Source: a virus
Virus record (IMG/VR): IMGVR_UViG_3300032236_001457
Span: 37,835 to 101,834 of that record
Reading direction: 5' to 3' (one strand)
Length of the DNA: 64,000 nucleotides
The notes below the pieces were generated by a model. The model was not told the DNA's origin, did not search any database, and saw nothing but the letters and a program-made list of their open reading frames with translations. Positions 1 to 8,879 of the stretch are shown here, piece after piece. Position numbers and translations under genes: made by a program. How positions within the stretch are numbered: the stretch's first letter is position 1; every line of letters starts with the position of its first letter.

Positions 1-738
1 AATAGTAAACTCGCCAGGATTTCCAATATTAAAAGGACCTACTGTATCATCATCAGTGGCCATCAGTGCCATCATACCATCCAGTAAATCATCAACATAG
101 CAAAAACTACGAGTTTGGTGTCCGGAGCCATACATAGTGATATTCTGACCTTTTAATGCCTGAACAATAAAGTTACTGACCACTCGTCCATCTCCCTCGG
201 CCATTCTAGGTCCATAGGTGTTGAAGATACGCATGATTTTAGCTCTAACCAAATGAACACGATAGTAGTCCATAAACAGTGTTTCGGCAGCACGTTTACC
301 TTCGTCGTAGCAAGACCTAATACCAATTGGGTTAACATTACCCCAATATTCTTCAGGCTGTGGGTGAACGGAGGGATCACCATAGACCTCGCTAGTGCTG
401 GCTTGTAGGATTTTAGCACCAGTTCGTTTTGCCAGTCCGAGCAGGTTGTATGCTCCTAACACACTGGTCTTCATAGTTTGAATAGGGTCCCATTGATAAT
501 GGAATGGGCTGGCAGGACAAGCAAGATTATAAATCTCATCTACTTCCACATATAAAGGGAAGCATACATCTTGACGCATTACTTCAAAGTTTTTACGATC
601 TAACAGATGTTCAATATTCTTTTTGCTGCCTGTAAAGTAATTGTCGACACAGAGAACGTGATGTCCTTGGTTAACTAATCTGTCGCAGAGATGACTACCT
701 AAAAATCCGGCACCGCCGGTTACTAATATTTTCTTCAT
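1..738 (-). CDS. UDP-glucuronate decarboxylase-like SDR (partial, 3' end outside window)
   Basis: The reading frame opens at an ATG and runs off the left edge, so the C-terminus is missing. The N-terminal Rossmann motif TGGAGFLG (residues 7-14) and catalytic YDEGK (Y144, K148) are those of extended short-chain dehydrogenases. [17 protein letters not shown] and NTYGPRM match the UDP-xylose synthase (UXS) branch, which oxidises and decarboxylates UDP-glucuronate to UDP-xylose using bound NAD. It is the last visible gene of a minus-strand operon and starts one base after the epimerase gene stops. A UDP-apiose/xylose synthase cannot be excluded from this fragment. Confidence 0.85.
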   Translation of the reverse strand, partial: MKKILVTGGAGFLGSHLCDRLVNQGHHVLCVDNYFTGSKKNIEHLLDRKNFEVMRQDVCFPLYVEVDEIYNLACPASPFHYQWDPIQTMKTSVLGAYNLLGLAKRTGAKILQASTSEVYGDPSVHPQPEEYWGNVNPIGIRSCYDEGKRAAETLFMDYYRVHLVRAKIMRIFNTYGPRMAEGDGRVVSNFIVQALKGQNITMYGSGHQTRSFCYVDDLLDGMMALMATDDDTVGPFNIGNPGEFTI

Positions 739-1560
739 TTATACCTTCAATAAATTTGTTATATCATACATTTTTTTCATGTATGGTGATGGGTTATTTA
801 AAACACTGACTTCTAAATCACCTGCTCTTCTGGGCAAAACTTCGATGTCAAAATAACAGTCATTAACTGTTTTAAAAATTTCAACAATTTCCTTTACGCT
901 GTATCCATGCCCGTGTCCGAGATTTTCAATATCGCCGCTGGACTGTTTCACAGCAGTAACTAGTGCTTGGCAGATTTCGTTAACATGAACATAGTCTCTT
1001 ATACAAGTTCCGTCGGATGTATTATAGTCATCGCCATAGAGATTAAATGTTCCTGTTTCCCCGGCACGAATTAAATTATACATTAATCCATCGGGATTGG
1101 TTGGGGCACGACATTCACTACCTAGCACATTATAGAACCTGAATATAGTATGATTTTTTGGTTGATGTATTTTGCAAAACTCTGCTGTTACCTGTTCAGC
1201 GGCTCGTTTGCTCATCCCATAAACATTTTGTGGATTGCTAGCAACCCCGGTACTGGCCAATATAAAATTATCAGTTGTTACACGATTGAGAACATTTAGT
1301 GTGCCTTGAATATTCGTTGAATAATATCGAATCGGGCGTGATTCGCCTTCTCCTACTCTGACCTGTGCTGCTAGATGTATTACAGCATCAAACTGTTGTG
1401 GTATATGGAAATTTCCAACTATATCTACAGGATAAAAATCATGAACAGGAATAACTGGATCGACAATATCTAGTCCGTGGATTTCGTATTGTCCAGCCAT
1501 CATGTGGCATAGATGAGAACCGATGTATCCTGATGATCCTGTGATTAATACTTTCTTCAT
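739..1560 (-). CDS. NAD-dependent sugar-nucleotide epimerase (GalE-like SDR)
   Basis: Extended SDR with TGSSGYIG (residues 7-14) for NAD binding, an active-site Thr/Ser region near residue 103, and catalytic YGMSK (Y114, K118). At 273 residues it is shorter than typical GalE (about 330), with the loss spread through the C-terminal substrate domain. Its ATG overlaps the stop of the DadA-like gene by 4 bases and the UXS-like gene follows directly, so the three are probably co-translated. The likely role is a 4-epimerase or reductase acting on a nucleotide sugar; the substrate is not readable from sequence. Confidence 0.85.
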   Translation of the reverse strand: MKKVLITGSSGYIGSHLCHMMAGQYEIHGLDIVDPVIPVHDFYPVDIVGNFHIPQQFDAVIHLAAQVRVGEGESRPIRYYSTNIQGTLNVLNRVTTDNFILASTGVASNPQNVYGMSKRAAEQVTAEFCKIHQPKNHTIFRFYNVLGSECRAPTNPDGLMYNLIRAGETGTFNLYGDDYNTSDGTCIRDYVHVNEICQALVTAVKQSSGDIENLGHGHGYSVKEIVEIFKTVNDCYFDIEVLPRRAGDLEVSVLNNPSPYMKKMYDITNLLKV

Positions 1561-2735
1561 TGTTTCATTAACATTACTAACATTTTAGCAGTTAATGGGC
1601 TCAATGTCCAACCTAAATGGCCATGTCCAGTATGATAATATACCTTGGGATTTTTCTTGCTACGTTTAACAATGGGCATCATGTTTGGTGTCATAGGACG
1701 CAGACATGCCCAACTGGTATAGTCGCTCGTATCGATATTGGGGAAGTTTGCATGGACCCATTTCAGTAGAGGAACGATTCTATCCTGTCGAATATCATAA
1801 TTCTCTCCGGCTAATTCTGCCGTGCCGGCTACACGAAACCTATTACCCAGTGTGCTGGTTACAATTTTTGCCTGATCATCTAACAAACTAACAGTAGGCA
1901 AATATTTAGGATCAACGTCATTAATTGTGATACTGTATCCTTTTACAGGGTAGATGGGCAAATCATCGCCAATACTACGGGCAAGTTTTACACTGCCTAC
2001 ACCATTGGCCATAACAATCTGATCATAATGATCTATAGTTTTAATATTGTCTATACTGTTGCCATAGAAAAACTGCACACGATATTTCTTAATTAGAATT
2101 TTTTCTAATTCGGCACAGAATTTATGTATGTCGCCTGTAAAGTCCGATGGTGTCCAAGCGCCACCTACGATGCCTTGAATATTTCCTAATGCTGGATCTA
2201 GAGACATTACTTGTTTTGTTTCTAACAAATTCCACTCACACCCATTTGATTCGTAAATGTCTTTGGACTTTATGGCGCTGTTCCAATAGGATTTATTTTT
2301 GTAGAAATGTAGAATTCCGCTGTTGCTCTGATCAAAATCTATACCTTCTTCCTTCATGATCTCACGATATAGATCTCTAGACTCTAGCCCCATTAAGATG
2401 GTTAATTCGGTATTACGACGATAACTGTTTGTAGCAGTATAGAATAAAAATCTAGCCAACCACTTGATTTTATCGGGATCTGATATTAAGCTATCTCGGC
2501 GAATTAGTAGGGGTGCATCTTTTTTACCCAGCCATTTGATACCTTTTAAAACATTACTCCAAGTAGTCCATACTTCGCTATTGCTTACTGAGATTTGTCC
2601 ACCATTTGCGAAACTGGTTTTACGAGCAGGCCCAGATTCTTCTTCATAAACGAATACGCTGTGTCCTGCTCGTGCGAGATAATAAGCAGCAGTAATACCA
2701 GCAATTCCAGCACCAATGACTGCTATTCTTTTCAT
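1557..2735 (-). CDS. DadA-like FAD-dependent D-amino-acid dehydrogenase
   Basis: Starts with the FAD-binding dinucleotide fold GAGIAGITAAYYLARAG (about residues 8-24) and continues with SFANGGQIS and a WLGKKDAPLLIR segment, both close to the DadA small-subunit pattern. The C-terminal GHGHLGWTLS matches the second FAD contact of this family. DadA oxidatively deaminates D-amino acids and passes electrons to the respiratory chain at the inner membrane. The gene overlaps the aldolase stop and the epimerase start by 4 bases each. Glycine-oxidase-type relatives share the fold, so the substrate (amino acid or amino-sugar precursor) is open. Confidence 0.8.
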   Translation of the reverse strand: MKRIAVIGAGIAGITAAYYLARAGHSVFVYEEESGPARKTSFANGGQISVSNSEVWTTWSNVLKGIKWLGKKDAPLLIRRDSLISDPDKIKWLARFLFYTATNSYRRNTELTILMGLESRDLYREIMKEEGIDFDQSNSGILHFYKNKSYWNSAIKSKDIYESNGCEWNLLETKQVMSLDPALGNIQGIVGGAWTPSDFTGDIHKFCAELEKILIKKYRVQFFYGNSIDNIKTIDHYDQIVMANGVGSVKLARSIGDDLPIYPVKGYSITINDVDPKYLPTVSLLDDQAKIVTSTLGNRFRVAGTAELAGENYDIRQDRIVPLLKWVHANFPNIDTSDYTSWACLRPMTPNMMPIVKRSKKNPKVYYHTGHGHLGWTLSPLTAKMLVMLMKQ

Positions 2736-3400
2736 GATTTTTTATAATTCCCGCTGGCCAATACAATTTTACAAATATGTTCAAGGCGTTCAATATGCTC
2801 ATATGCTCGCCAGGGACTGCTATCGATTGCCACAACTCCGTGTCCTTTAATACCTACAATGTCGTATTTGATATGACCACTATAGGGATCAAGTTCTAAT
2901 TTTTCATGACATTGATCGGCCAGTTCTTGGCTAATAGGAGGGACATCACCTACATTAGGTGCTACTTTGGTATATCTACTTAGTTCGGGGAAATCAGTTG
3001 TAAGTTCATTTAGTTGAATACCGGCATGCATTGCTGCAACACAATAAGTAGGATGCAAGTGAACAACCACTCGCACATCATTGTTGTGTTGTCCTAAATT
3101 CTTCTGTAACCCAAAGTGTAAAGGAATTTCACCACTGGGTTTTAGACTAGAGCTGATGGCAGTATATTCCATTTCGCTCCAACTATATCCAAACTTATCA
3201 GACCCTACCGACTCCATTCCCCATTTATGAATTTTAATCTTTTTAAATTGGTCAGGCTGTAGAGTTTGTTTTCTTACGCCAGTAGGAGTAATATAAAAAT
3301 GATCTCTGTCATAATAACGAATACTGACATTAGAATCCCTACTGGTGCTCCAATTACGTTTATATCCTTCAATTAATACATCACAAATTGTTTCTAGCAT
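2732..3400 (-). CDS. class II aldolase/adducin-family protein
   Basis: 222 residues, the usual size for the fuculose/ribulose-phosphate aldolase and MtnB family. Seen: SNVSIR near the N-terminus, an acidic residue in GEIPLHFGL (the usual catalytic Glu region), the metal ligand pair in HLHPT, and a third His in KGHGVVA. These enzymes use Zn2+ to split or dehydrate phosphorylated ketoses. It lies between the QueD-like gene and the DadA-like gene with gaps of only a few bases. Whether it is an aldolase, dehydratase or epimerase cannot be told from motifs. Confidence 0.8.
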   Translation of the reverse strand: MLETICDVLIEGYKRNWSTSRDSNVSIRYYDRDHFYITPTGVRKQTLQPDQFKKIKIHKWGMESVGSDKFGYSWSEMEYTAISSSLKPSGEIPLHFGLQKNLGQHNNDVRVVVHLHPTYCVAAMHAGIQLNELTTDFPELSRYTKVAPNVGDVPPISQELADQCHEKLELDPYSGHIKYDIVGIKGHGVVAIDSSPWRAYEHIERLEHICKIVLASGNYKKS

Positions 3401-3402
3401 AA

Positions 3403-3948
3403 TTAACCCTCGTAGATTGCAGAATTAGCACCGTGTTCAAATACCTCGGCGCTCTTAACCCTTACATTAGGATTAATAGGATATCGCATATTTCCGCTGG
3501 CCAACAATTCAGCCATCTTATCATAGCACATTTTAGCAAACATTTCGCATCCAACGCCTTCTACAATACGTAGATCGCATAGAGAGCCTCTTTGGTATGG
3601 CTCGAAATTATTTCTATCAACTTGCATTTCATCTGGGCCGGTTTCGGGCAAAGTCCAGTTTGTGTCAATTAATGCCATTTGTTTAAAAAATTCTAAATGA
3701 GGATCGTCATGGGCGATAACCAATGTGTGATCAAACATGTAGTCGGCCCAAGCCTTAAATGATTTTAGCCCGCCAAAATCCATACACCAGTTTTTGTCAT
3801 CCAGTGTTTCACATTCAAATACTAGCTTGATTCCGATACTGTATCCATGTAGTGTAGAACAGTGGCTATGACTAGCTCGCCACTGTCTAAAACAGCAGCT
3901 TAGTCCTCGATCATTCCCATAAGTCTTAACACTATAATATTTACTCAT
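3403..3948 (-). CDS. 6-carboxy-tetrahydropterin synthase-like protein (QueD family)
   Basis: T-fold enzyme of the QueD/PTPS family, which turns dihydroneopterin triphosphate into 6-carboxy-tetrahydropterin, the second step to preQ0. Seen: CFRQWRASHSHC with the presumed catalytic Cys, LHGYS in place of the usual LHGHSY, MDFGGLK, FDHTL, and C-terminal EHGANSAIYEG. The LHGY variant loses one classical zinc His. This longer form resembles versions I recall in T4-like marine phages. A GIY-YIG gene overlaps its start by 8 bases. FolE is encoded at 21.9-22.6 kb and could supply the substrate. Confidence 0.8.
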   Translation of the reverse strand: MSKYYSVKTYGNDRGLSCCFRQWRASHSHCSTLHGYSIGIKLVFECETLDDKNWCMDFGGLKSFKAWADYMFDHTLVIAHDDPHLEFFKQMALIDTNWTLPETGPDEMQVDRNNFEPYQRGSLCDLRIVEGVGCEMFAKMCYDKMAELLASGNMRYPINPNVRVKSAEVFEHGANSAIYEG

Positions 3949-4573
3949 ATTTAAACCCTTCTTTTCCTTTAATAATCCAATTTTTTATTGTATCCCATCT
4001 GACATTGTATGCAATGCCTGCTTCTTTAAGTGTAGTATATTTTCCTTGAGGGGTACTAACCGATATTGCCCTGCCATTATTTCCACCTAATACTTTCTTA
4101 CTTTGGTCTGGGCGCTTTTTTCCAGACCAAAATTTATTAAATCCTGTTTCAAAATTTCTTATTGATGCGTCCTGCCTTGTATAGGTTTTGGTAGATTTTG
4201 TTGATATCACAGAATCTCTAATTTGAATTTTAGATTTATTAGAATGAGAATGGCCTTTAAATGGTGGAGATTTTGGTATAAAGTTTTCAACTGTAAAGTG
4301 TTGGTTCATAAATGACTTATGAGTCACAACATTCATTCGTCGTAACACTTTTGCTTCCCAACTATTCATCGCACCTTGTGTTCTAAAGATGCGTCGAATT
4401 TCCCATACAAATGAATGTACCCCATAATTTTTAATTTCTCGTTTAACTACTTTCGAACTTGTAAAATAATGAGTCCAAAAATCCTCTAACGGAGGTTTTT
4501 TACTAGTTCTTTTTCCATAATACACTTTTTCAGTTGTTAAACATTTTAATAGATATGTGTAGAAATACATCAA
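3941..4573 (-). CDS. GIY-YIG homing endonuclease
   Basis: The N-terminal GIY-YIG module reads YTYLLKC followed by VYYGKR (residues 5-21), then a TSSKV segment and the EAKVLRR helix with the family Glu. The C-terminal part (GKYTTLKEAGIAYNVRWDT) looks like a NUMOD-type DNA-binding helix-turn-helix. It is free-standing and overlaps the QueD-like gene's start, so it probably shares its transcript. It resembles the gene at 31984 over the nuclease half (the YFTSSKV motif is in both), suggesting duplication of one mobile gene within this genome. Confidence 0.88.
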   Translation of the reverse strand: MMYFYTYLLKCLTTEKVYYGKRTSKKPPLEDFWTHYFTSSKVVKREIKNYGVHSFVWEIRRIFRTQGAMNSWEAKVLRRMNVVTHKSFMNQHFTVENFIPKSPPFKGHSHSNKSKIQIRDSVISTKSTKTYTRQDASIRNFETGFNKFWSGKKRPDQSKKVLGGNNGRAISVSTPQGKYTTLKEAGIAYNVRWDTIKNWIIKGKEGFKYE

Positions 4574-4611
4574 TATTCTCCTTTGATGTATTTACCACGA
4601 TCGTTCCGTTG

Positions 4612-4785
4612 CTATTTAAGTTCTTTAACTTCTTCTTTAACTATTTTCAATTCTTGTTTAATTTCATTGATCATTTGTAATTCTTGATCACTATACTTAA
4701 AAATATGATATATCACAATACCTAACCCTATCCAACTGCCTATACACCCTAATATTAAAATTAATATAATATGATTATTTTCCAT
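4612..4785 (-). CDS. small single-pass membrane protein
   Basis: 57 residues from the ATG at 4785, preceded at good spacing by GGAG; a longer TTG-started version is possible but lacks a site. Residues about 6-27 form one hydrophobic helix (ILILILGCIGSWIGLGIVIY), followed by a charged, probably coiled-coil tail rich in Lys and Glu. No family recognised. Its start region is folded into a long inverted repeat (see 4784-4835), which may control its translation. Confidence 0.6.
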   Translation of the reverse strand: MENNHIILILILGCIGSWIGLGIVIYHIFKYSDQELQMINEIKQELKIVKEEVKELK

Positions 4786-4835
4786 AAAATTCTCCATAAG
4801 CAATTTATTTACTTGCTGTATGGAGAAAATTTTAT
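4784..4835. promoter_or_regulatory. long hairpin over the start of the small membrane gene
   Basis: The arms 4784-4803 and 4813-4835 are complementary over almost their whole length (only a few bulged bases) around a 9-base AT-rich loop. On the minus strand the second arm carries both the GGAG site and the ATG of the small membrane gene, so the fold would hide the start signal. It follows the clpP stop and could also slow or end the clpP transcript. No U-run characteristic of a classical terminator follows. Confidence 0.6.
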
Positions 4836-4841
4836 CCAGAG

Positions 4842-5429
4842 TTATCGGTTAGCTACAATCTTATCACACAGACCGTATGCCAGTGCTGCTTCAGCTGACA
4901 TAAATGTATCTCGGTCCATATCGCGTTCAAAATCCTCAAAGGTTTTACCTGCTGTATTGTGTTTAACATACAGTTCGGTTAGTCGCTTTTTCCAGAACAT
5001 GATCTCGTTATAGGAGATTTCGATATCACTGGCCATGCCACGAGCACCTCCCGACGGCTGATGTATCATATGGCGACTATTGGGCAGCATGAATCTTTTG
5101 CCTGCTGTTCCGGCTTGTGCTAGAAAACTACCCATACTACAGGCCTGGCCCATAACATAAGTTGCTACATCGGGTTTAACGAACTGCATAACATCATAGA
5201 TACCCATACCGGCGGTAATTACACCACCGGGGCTATTGATATAAAAATGAATGTCCTTTTCGCTGTCAGAACTTTCTAAGTGTAGAATCTGTGCGATAAC
5301 CAAGTTGGCACTGTGATCATCTACAGGTCCATTTAGAAACACGATTCTTTCCGATAATAATCTAGAAAAAATATCAAACGCTCTCTCTCCGCTTCCTGTT
5401 TTTTCAATAACAATAGGAACTAAACTCAT
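4842..5429 (-). CDS. clpP: ClpP-family serine protease
   Basis: 195 residues from the chosen ATG at 5429, matching normal ClpP length; upstream in-frame codons have no family similarity. The catalytic triad is visible: Ser98 in [10 protein letters not shown], His123 in MIHQPSGG, and Asp172 in MDRDTFMS. The substrate-strand motif INSPGG is intact. ClpP forms a double heptamer barrel and needs an AAA+ partner such as ClpX or ClpA, not seen here, so it probably uses host ATPases or mixes with host ClpP. T4-like phages may use such a protease for host takeover or head maturation. Confidence 0.93.
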   Translation of the reverse strand: MSLVPIVIEKTGSGERAFDIFSRLLSERIVFLNGPVDDHSANLVIAQILHLESSDSEKDIHFYINSPGGVITAGMGIYDVMQFVKPDVATYVMGQACSMGSFLAQAGTAGKRFMLPNSRHMIHQPSGGARGMASDIEISYNEIMFWKKRLTELYVKHNTAGKTFEDFERDMDRDTFMSAEAALAYGLCDKIVANR

Positions 5430-5464
5430 TGTGTTGCTGCCTTCTAAAAGAGTGTGTTGTAAAA

Positions 5465-5472
5465 CATAAATA
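5465..5472 (+). promoter_or_regulatory. T4-type late promoter motif (CATAAATA)
   Basis: CATAAATA lies 23 bases before the ATG of the GIY-YIG gene at 5495, with AAGGA-type ribosome binding between. It fits the NATAAATA form of T4-like late promoters. Based on motif only. Confidence 0.5.
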
Positions 5473-5494
5473 AGTATAACAAGGAAAACTGTAA

Positions 5495-6286
5495 ATGTCA
5501 ACTACTTCTGGAGTATATAAAATAACATTAAAAAATGATGGTAGAATTTATATTGGTAGTTCGGCAGGAATAGAGGACAGATGGAACTGGCACATTCGCA
5601 GACAGATCCAACTTATAGGTAAAATGATTGAAAAATATGGAAAAGAATCTTTTACCTTTGAAATTATTGAAGAAGTTGAACCTGTTAAAGAAAAATTAAT
5701 CGAACGAGAACAATTCTATCTTGATACATTACAGCCATTTCCTTGGGTTAATAACAACGGTTTTAATTTGGCGCCAACTGCCTATTCACCACTTGGAATT
5801 AAACGATCTGAAGAAACTAAAAAGAAAATGAGCAGTTCATGGCATAAATCAAGAAATACTGTTGAATATAAACAACAGGCAAGCGATAGAATTAAAGGTG
5901 ATAAAAATCCAGCAAAGCGCCCTGATGTAGCCGCTAAAATATCTAAATCTAGGCTTGGACAAACTTGGGCCAACGATGCTGATAGAGTTGAGAAGCATCG
6001 ACAGGCAAGACTAGGTAAAACTCATTCTATAGAAACTATAGAAAAAATGCGAATTTCTCAACAAAAAAACAAGACAAGATCTGATGCTGCTAAAGAAAAA
6101 TTCTATCTCTCGCAAAGAACATTATACGAAATAACCAAGCCCGATCAATCTACATTTCAAATTTATAGCCGAGAATTAAAAGAGTATTGTAAAAATAATA
6201 AACTACAATATTCTAATTTAATTACAACGGCCAAAACAGACAAAGTGTATAAGAAAGGTTGGAAGGCTCGAATATTAGTAGACTAA
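5495..6286 (+). CDS. GIY-YIG homing endonuclease with NUMOD3 motifs
   Basis: [18 protein letters not shown] is the GIY-YIG core, followed by the conserved Arg (EDRWNWH) and Glu (EREQFYL). The middle holds NUMOD3-type DNA-binding motifs ([13 protein letters not shown] and [12 protein letters not shown]), and the C-terminus ends in a small DNA-binding module. It is transcribed against its neighbours, between clpP and a PGDYG-like gene, with its own late-type promoter. Free-standing homing endonuclease; no interrupted gene is visible beside it. Confidence 0.92.
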   Translation: MSTTSGVYKITLKNDGRIYIGSSAGIEDRWNWHIRRQIQLIGKMIEKYGKESFTFEIIEEVEPVKEKLIEREQFYLDTLQPFPWVNNNGFNLAPTAYSPLGIKRSEETKKKMSSSWHKSRNTVEYKQQASDRIKGDKNPAKRPDVAAKISKSRLGQTWANDADRVEKHRQARLGKTHSIETIEKMRISQQKNKTRSDAAKEKFYLSQRTLYEITKPDQSTFQIYSRELKEYCKNNKLQYSNLITTAKTDKVYKKGWKARILVD

Positions 6287-6726
6287 TCTACTTTTTGATA
6301 AGTTTGTGCGAAGATATCTTTCTTTACTACGCCATAATCATTAGGGCCATGACGAACAATAACATCTTTGCCTGGATTATAGTGTAGCTTTTCTCCCCAG
6401 CTTGTGTCAACAGTTCCAACGTGATCTGCCAGTTTAGCTACTTTGATAATCTTTTTTGGAGTGCAGATACCATATCCATGATCATCTTTGAGTTCTTTGA
6501 ATTTTTCTGGACTAATTGGATATTTTTCTCCCTTTGGACCAGTCATAATGTAGTAACCCGCAGGATATTTTACAGGACCTTCTAGGGTATCAATAGTTCC
6601 TGGTTCAGTGGCAATGTTATAGTGTTCTTTGGCTGGCTTTTTATAAGTTTCGAATCCACCGTGTTTAAACCAATCATCGGTGATATTATCCAATGATTCC
6701 ACAATATTAATAAATTCTCTAATCAT
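6283..6726 (-). CDS. phage protein with two PGDYG-like segments
   Basis: 147 residues. Two similar stretches, KYPAGYYIMTGPKGEKYPIS (about 54-73) and PGKDVIVRHGPNDYGVV (about 118-134), resemble the small PGDYG domain seen in phage and bacterial proteins of unknown role. No signal peptide or membrane helix. The stop converges with the GIY-YIG gene and its start overlaps the next gene by 4 bases, so it is last in a minus-strand operon. Confidence 0.7.
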   Translation of the reverse strand: MIREFINIVESLDNITDDWFKHGGFETYKKPAKEHYNIATEPGTIDTLEGPVKYPAGYYIMTGPKGEKYPISPEKFKELKDDHGYGICTPKKIIKVAKLADHVGTVDTSWGEKLHYNPGKDVIVRHGPNDYGVVKKDIFAQTYQKVD

Positions 6727-7121
6727 TTTACTACCTTTAAGTTAGATAATCCCGCAATCATTTTAAATTGTTCCCAAGCCGTGCGGGCAGCTGGGTTCTC
6801 ATCCAATTCCTCATCCACTAGCACAACTTCCCGCCAATGATAGTAGGGCGATCTTGGTTGAGCACCAAACTTACGAGGTTGATGTATTTTACCATCATGC
6901 CATAGTTGGCAGATTACTGCGCGAACTTCATCCTCACGCCCTCGCAATCCGGCCCATGGTCCTTGATGTTCGTAAGCATAACCGAGCCAAATGTTATCCC
7001 ATTGATCGTCCAGTGTAGGATCAAAGTGAGTTCTGGTGATTAAGACCTGAACATCTTCGGGGTCTACACGACCTTCTACAATGTCCTTTACGCAACGACT
7101 CAGGGAATAACCAATTTTCAT
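6723..7121 (-). CDS. hypothetical phage protein (132 aa)
   Basis: Soluble protein starting MKIGYSLSRCVKDIVEG, with several Trp and Tyr residues around GPWAGLRGRE and SPYYHWREVV. I associate this type with T4-like phages of aquatic bacteria but know no function. Overlaps the following gene by 4 bases and abuts the preceding one, typical of this operon. Confidence 0.7.
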   Translation of the reverse strand: MKIGYSLSRCVKDIVEGRVDPEDVQVLITRTHFDPTLDDQWDNIWLGYAYEHQGPWAGLRGREDEVRAVICQLWHDGKIHQPRKFGAQPRSPYYHWREVVLVDEELDENPAARTAWEQFKMIAGLSNLKVVK

Positions 7122-7597
7122 TAGACTACCTGATGTTTATCTACAACCTGTTGAATAACTTTCGCTACCAATTGATTAAGTGTGATGTCCTGTTCGTGAG
7201 CCAAGCTCATTAGACGGAACATTTCGACTTCACCCAGTTCTAGTGGAATACTAACACGAGTATCATAGTCTCGACCTGCCACAATGGCTTCAGCCTTTTC
7301 TAACCAATCTGCTTCATCTTCCAAATCTGTCCATTCAACATCATCCCAGGCTTGTTTATCAAGATCCTTACGATGATCTGGGTGGGTATACCGGTAAGCA
7401 CGACTGTTTTTATAGTCGCAGGCTTGGACACAATAGACTGTTTGATCTTGTGTATTGAAGATCACACAGAGGCTATGGCCATCTTGATCGCCGTTCCAAC
7501 TGTCCAGACTGTAGGCACCGGGCTCAAATCCATACCAATCACTACCTTCTGAAATACGATAGTTAACAGTTTCCATGAATTGTTTCAGTGTAATCAT
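7121..7597 (-). CDS. hypothetical phage protein (158 aa)
   Basis: Acidic soluble protein. The N-terminal half (VIFNTQDQTVYCVQACDYKN) looks like a beta-strand-rich domain; the C-terminal 45 residues (SIPLELGEVEMFRLMSLAHE...) resemble a ribbon-helix-helix-like or short helical domain. Function unknown. The start overlaps the upstream gene's stop by 4 bases. Confidence 0.7.
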   Translation of the reverse strand: MITLKQFMETVNYRISEGSDWYGFEPGAYSLDSWNGDQDGHSLCVIFNTQDQTVYCVQACDYKNSRAYRYTHPDHRKDLDKQAWDDVEWTDLEDEADWLEKAEAIVAGRDYDTRVSIPLELGEVEMFRLMSLAHEQDITLNQLVAKVIQQVVDKHQVV

Positions 7598-7806
7598 TTC
7601 CGGTCCTCTTCGTTAATTGTTTCACTATTATAAATGACGGTGCCGTCTGTGTCAAGAACTTCGTATACCAGAGGTTCTGGGCCCAATGCGGATCTCAAGG
7701 AGGAGATGGCCTGTTCGGCTACGATTCTTCCTTGGGATCCAGGTTTGAATGCCACAATGAGCCATTCAAGAGCCTCCAGGGCTTCTCGCATGGCCTCTGT
7801 GCTCAT
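7594..7806 (-). CDS. small hypothetical phage protein (70 aa)
   Basis: N-terminal amphipathic helix (MREALEALEWLIVAFKPG) followed by a short strand-rich tail (LVYEVLDTDGTVIY). Similar N-termini, 'REALEALE', are common in small phage proteins. Starts with ATG overlapping the previous stop by 4 bases. Confidence 0.6.
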   Translation of the reverse strand: MSTEAMREALEALEWLIVAFKPGSQGRIVAEQAISSLRSALGPEPLVYEVLDTDGTVIYNSETINEEDRK

Positions 7807-7973
7807 AGATCGAATTCGGAATCGTTTGGACCTTTTTTAATCTTAGCAGGTGGTTTTTGTTCACTGGCAATAATAGCATTGATCATAGCTCGTTTATAAT
7901 CGGCACGACGATCAGCGGGCATTAGGGCCATTACAGTTTTATATTGTTTAGGGAATTTTACTACTCGTTTCAT
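7803..7973 (-). CDS. small basic hypothetical protein (56 aa)
   Basis: Translated directly: MKRVVKFPKQYKTVMALMPA at the N-terminus, then a Lys/Arg-rich helix and a Lys-rich tail, ending SEFDL. It fills the space between two genes exactly, overlapping the next start by 4 bases, and its ribosome-binding site GGAG sits in the 3' codons (HFGV) of the upstream gene. Confidence 0.6.
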   Translation of the reverse strand: MKRVVKFPKQYKTVMALMPADRRADYKRAMINAIIASEQKPPAKIKKGPNDSEFDL

Positions 7974-7974
7974 T

Positions 7975-8148
7975 TTATTTTACTCCAAAATGTTTTTTAA
8001 TTAGATCGGTGGCGTGGTATGGTTCGGCGGTTTCGGCTATGCGAGCGCATTCTGCTACGGCAAGTTCGATTAGTCGTTCCAATCTATCTTGTTCGTATGT
8101 TGAACTAAATCCTGCCAGTTTGATTAGTTGTTGAATATTTGTGTTCAT
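7975..8148 (-). CDS. MNERI/HFGV-family small protein
   Basis: Member of a family repeated about ten times in this window: a short N-terminal helix (here MNTNIQQLIKLAGF), a central helix with (E/K)FAEL-like or AVAECARIAE core, and C-terminal HFGV. The start is the internal ATG at 8148, which overlaps the methyltransferase stop as ATGA. Function unknown in all copies. Confidence 0.65.
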   Translation of the reverse strand: MNTNIQQLIKLAGFSSTYEQDRLERLIELAVAECARIAETAEPYHATDLIKKHFGVK

Positions 8149-8879
8149 TTTTTGTTGTTTATAAAAATTCCTCTCCAAGAGAGATCTAAAAACTTTGATA
8201 AATTAACATTGGATTCTTTTTCTGTGTGAAAAGGTTCTACATTTTCCTCAGAAAAATAATTCTTTAAATCTCGTAAATTGTCGGTTTTAGGATGAGCCCA
8301 CAAGTGTTTTTTAAAATCTACAGTTTCTTCTGTTATGCCGTCAGGTAGTTCAACATCTACAAGAAATTCGTCGGTTGTATTTTGAGATGGATCCACAGGC
8401 ACAATTGGCCAAGATTTCATCTTTGCATCAAACACACAAAATTTACTATTGAATTTTAATTTTTTTCGTATATTTTTAATAATTGTTTTGGTATCTATGG
8501 TATGTTGCAATGCCCAGACGGCAATACCTACAGTGAAATAATTATCAGGAAGCCGAGAGAATTCCGCATTATTGATGGCTGTGAAATTTGAATGATTAAC
8601 ATATTTGGTTGCATATTCCAACATTTTAGATTGAAAGTCTACACCTATTACTTTACAATTAAATTCTTCAATAATAGGTTTTGCTAACCTTCCTATGCCA
8701 CACCCCCAATCTAGCACAACACTGTCTTCGTTAAAGAGATTGGTCTCGCGAAAATATTTCATTGTCCATTTGGTTTCTGTTTCCCATTGATCGGGAATAG
8801 AATCATCCGTTAGTATTATTTTTTTAGCATGTTCAATATCAGTTGGCTCAAAAAAATCGTAATTGTATTTTACTAACAT
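8145..8879 (-). CDS. class I SAM-dependent methyltransferase
   Basis: 244 residues. Motif I is VLDWGCGIGRLAKP (about 59-72), and motif II region VIGVDFQSKMLEYA has the acidic residue that holds the SAM ribose. IAVWALQHT fits motif IV, as in small-molecule or protein methyltransferases. Its placement among early small genes, unlike the glycan-linked methyltransferases further on, suggests a different target. Overlaps both neighbours by a few bases. Confidence 0.85.
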   Translation of the reverse strand: MLVKYNYDFFEPTDIEHAKKIILTDDSIPDQWETETKWTMKYFRETNLFNEDSVVLDWGCGIGRLAKPIIEEFNCKVIGVDFQSKMLEYATKYVNHSNFTAINNAEFSRLPDNYFTVGIAVWALQHTIDTKTIIKNIRKKLKFNSKFCVFDAKMKSWPIVPVDPSQNTTDEFLVDVELPDGITEETVDFKKHLWAHPKTDNLRDLKNYFSEENVEPFHTEKESNVNLSKFLDLSWRGIFINNKK

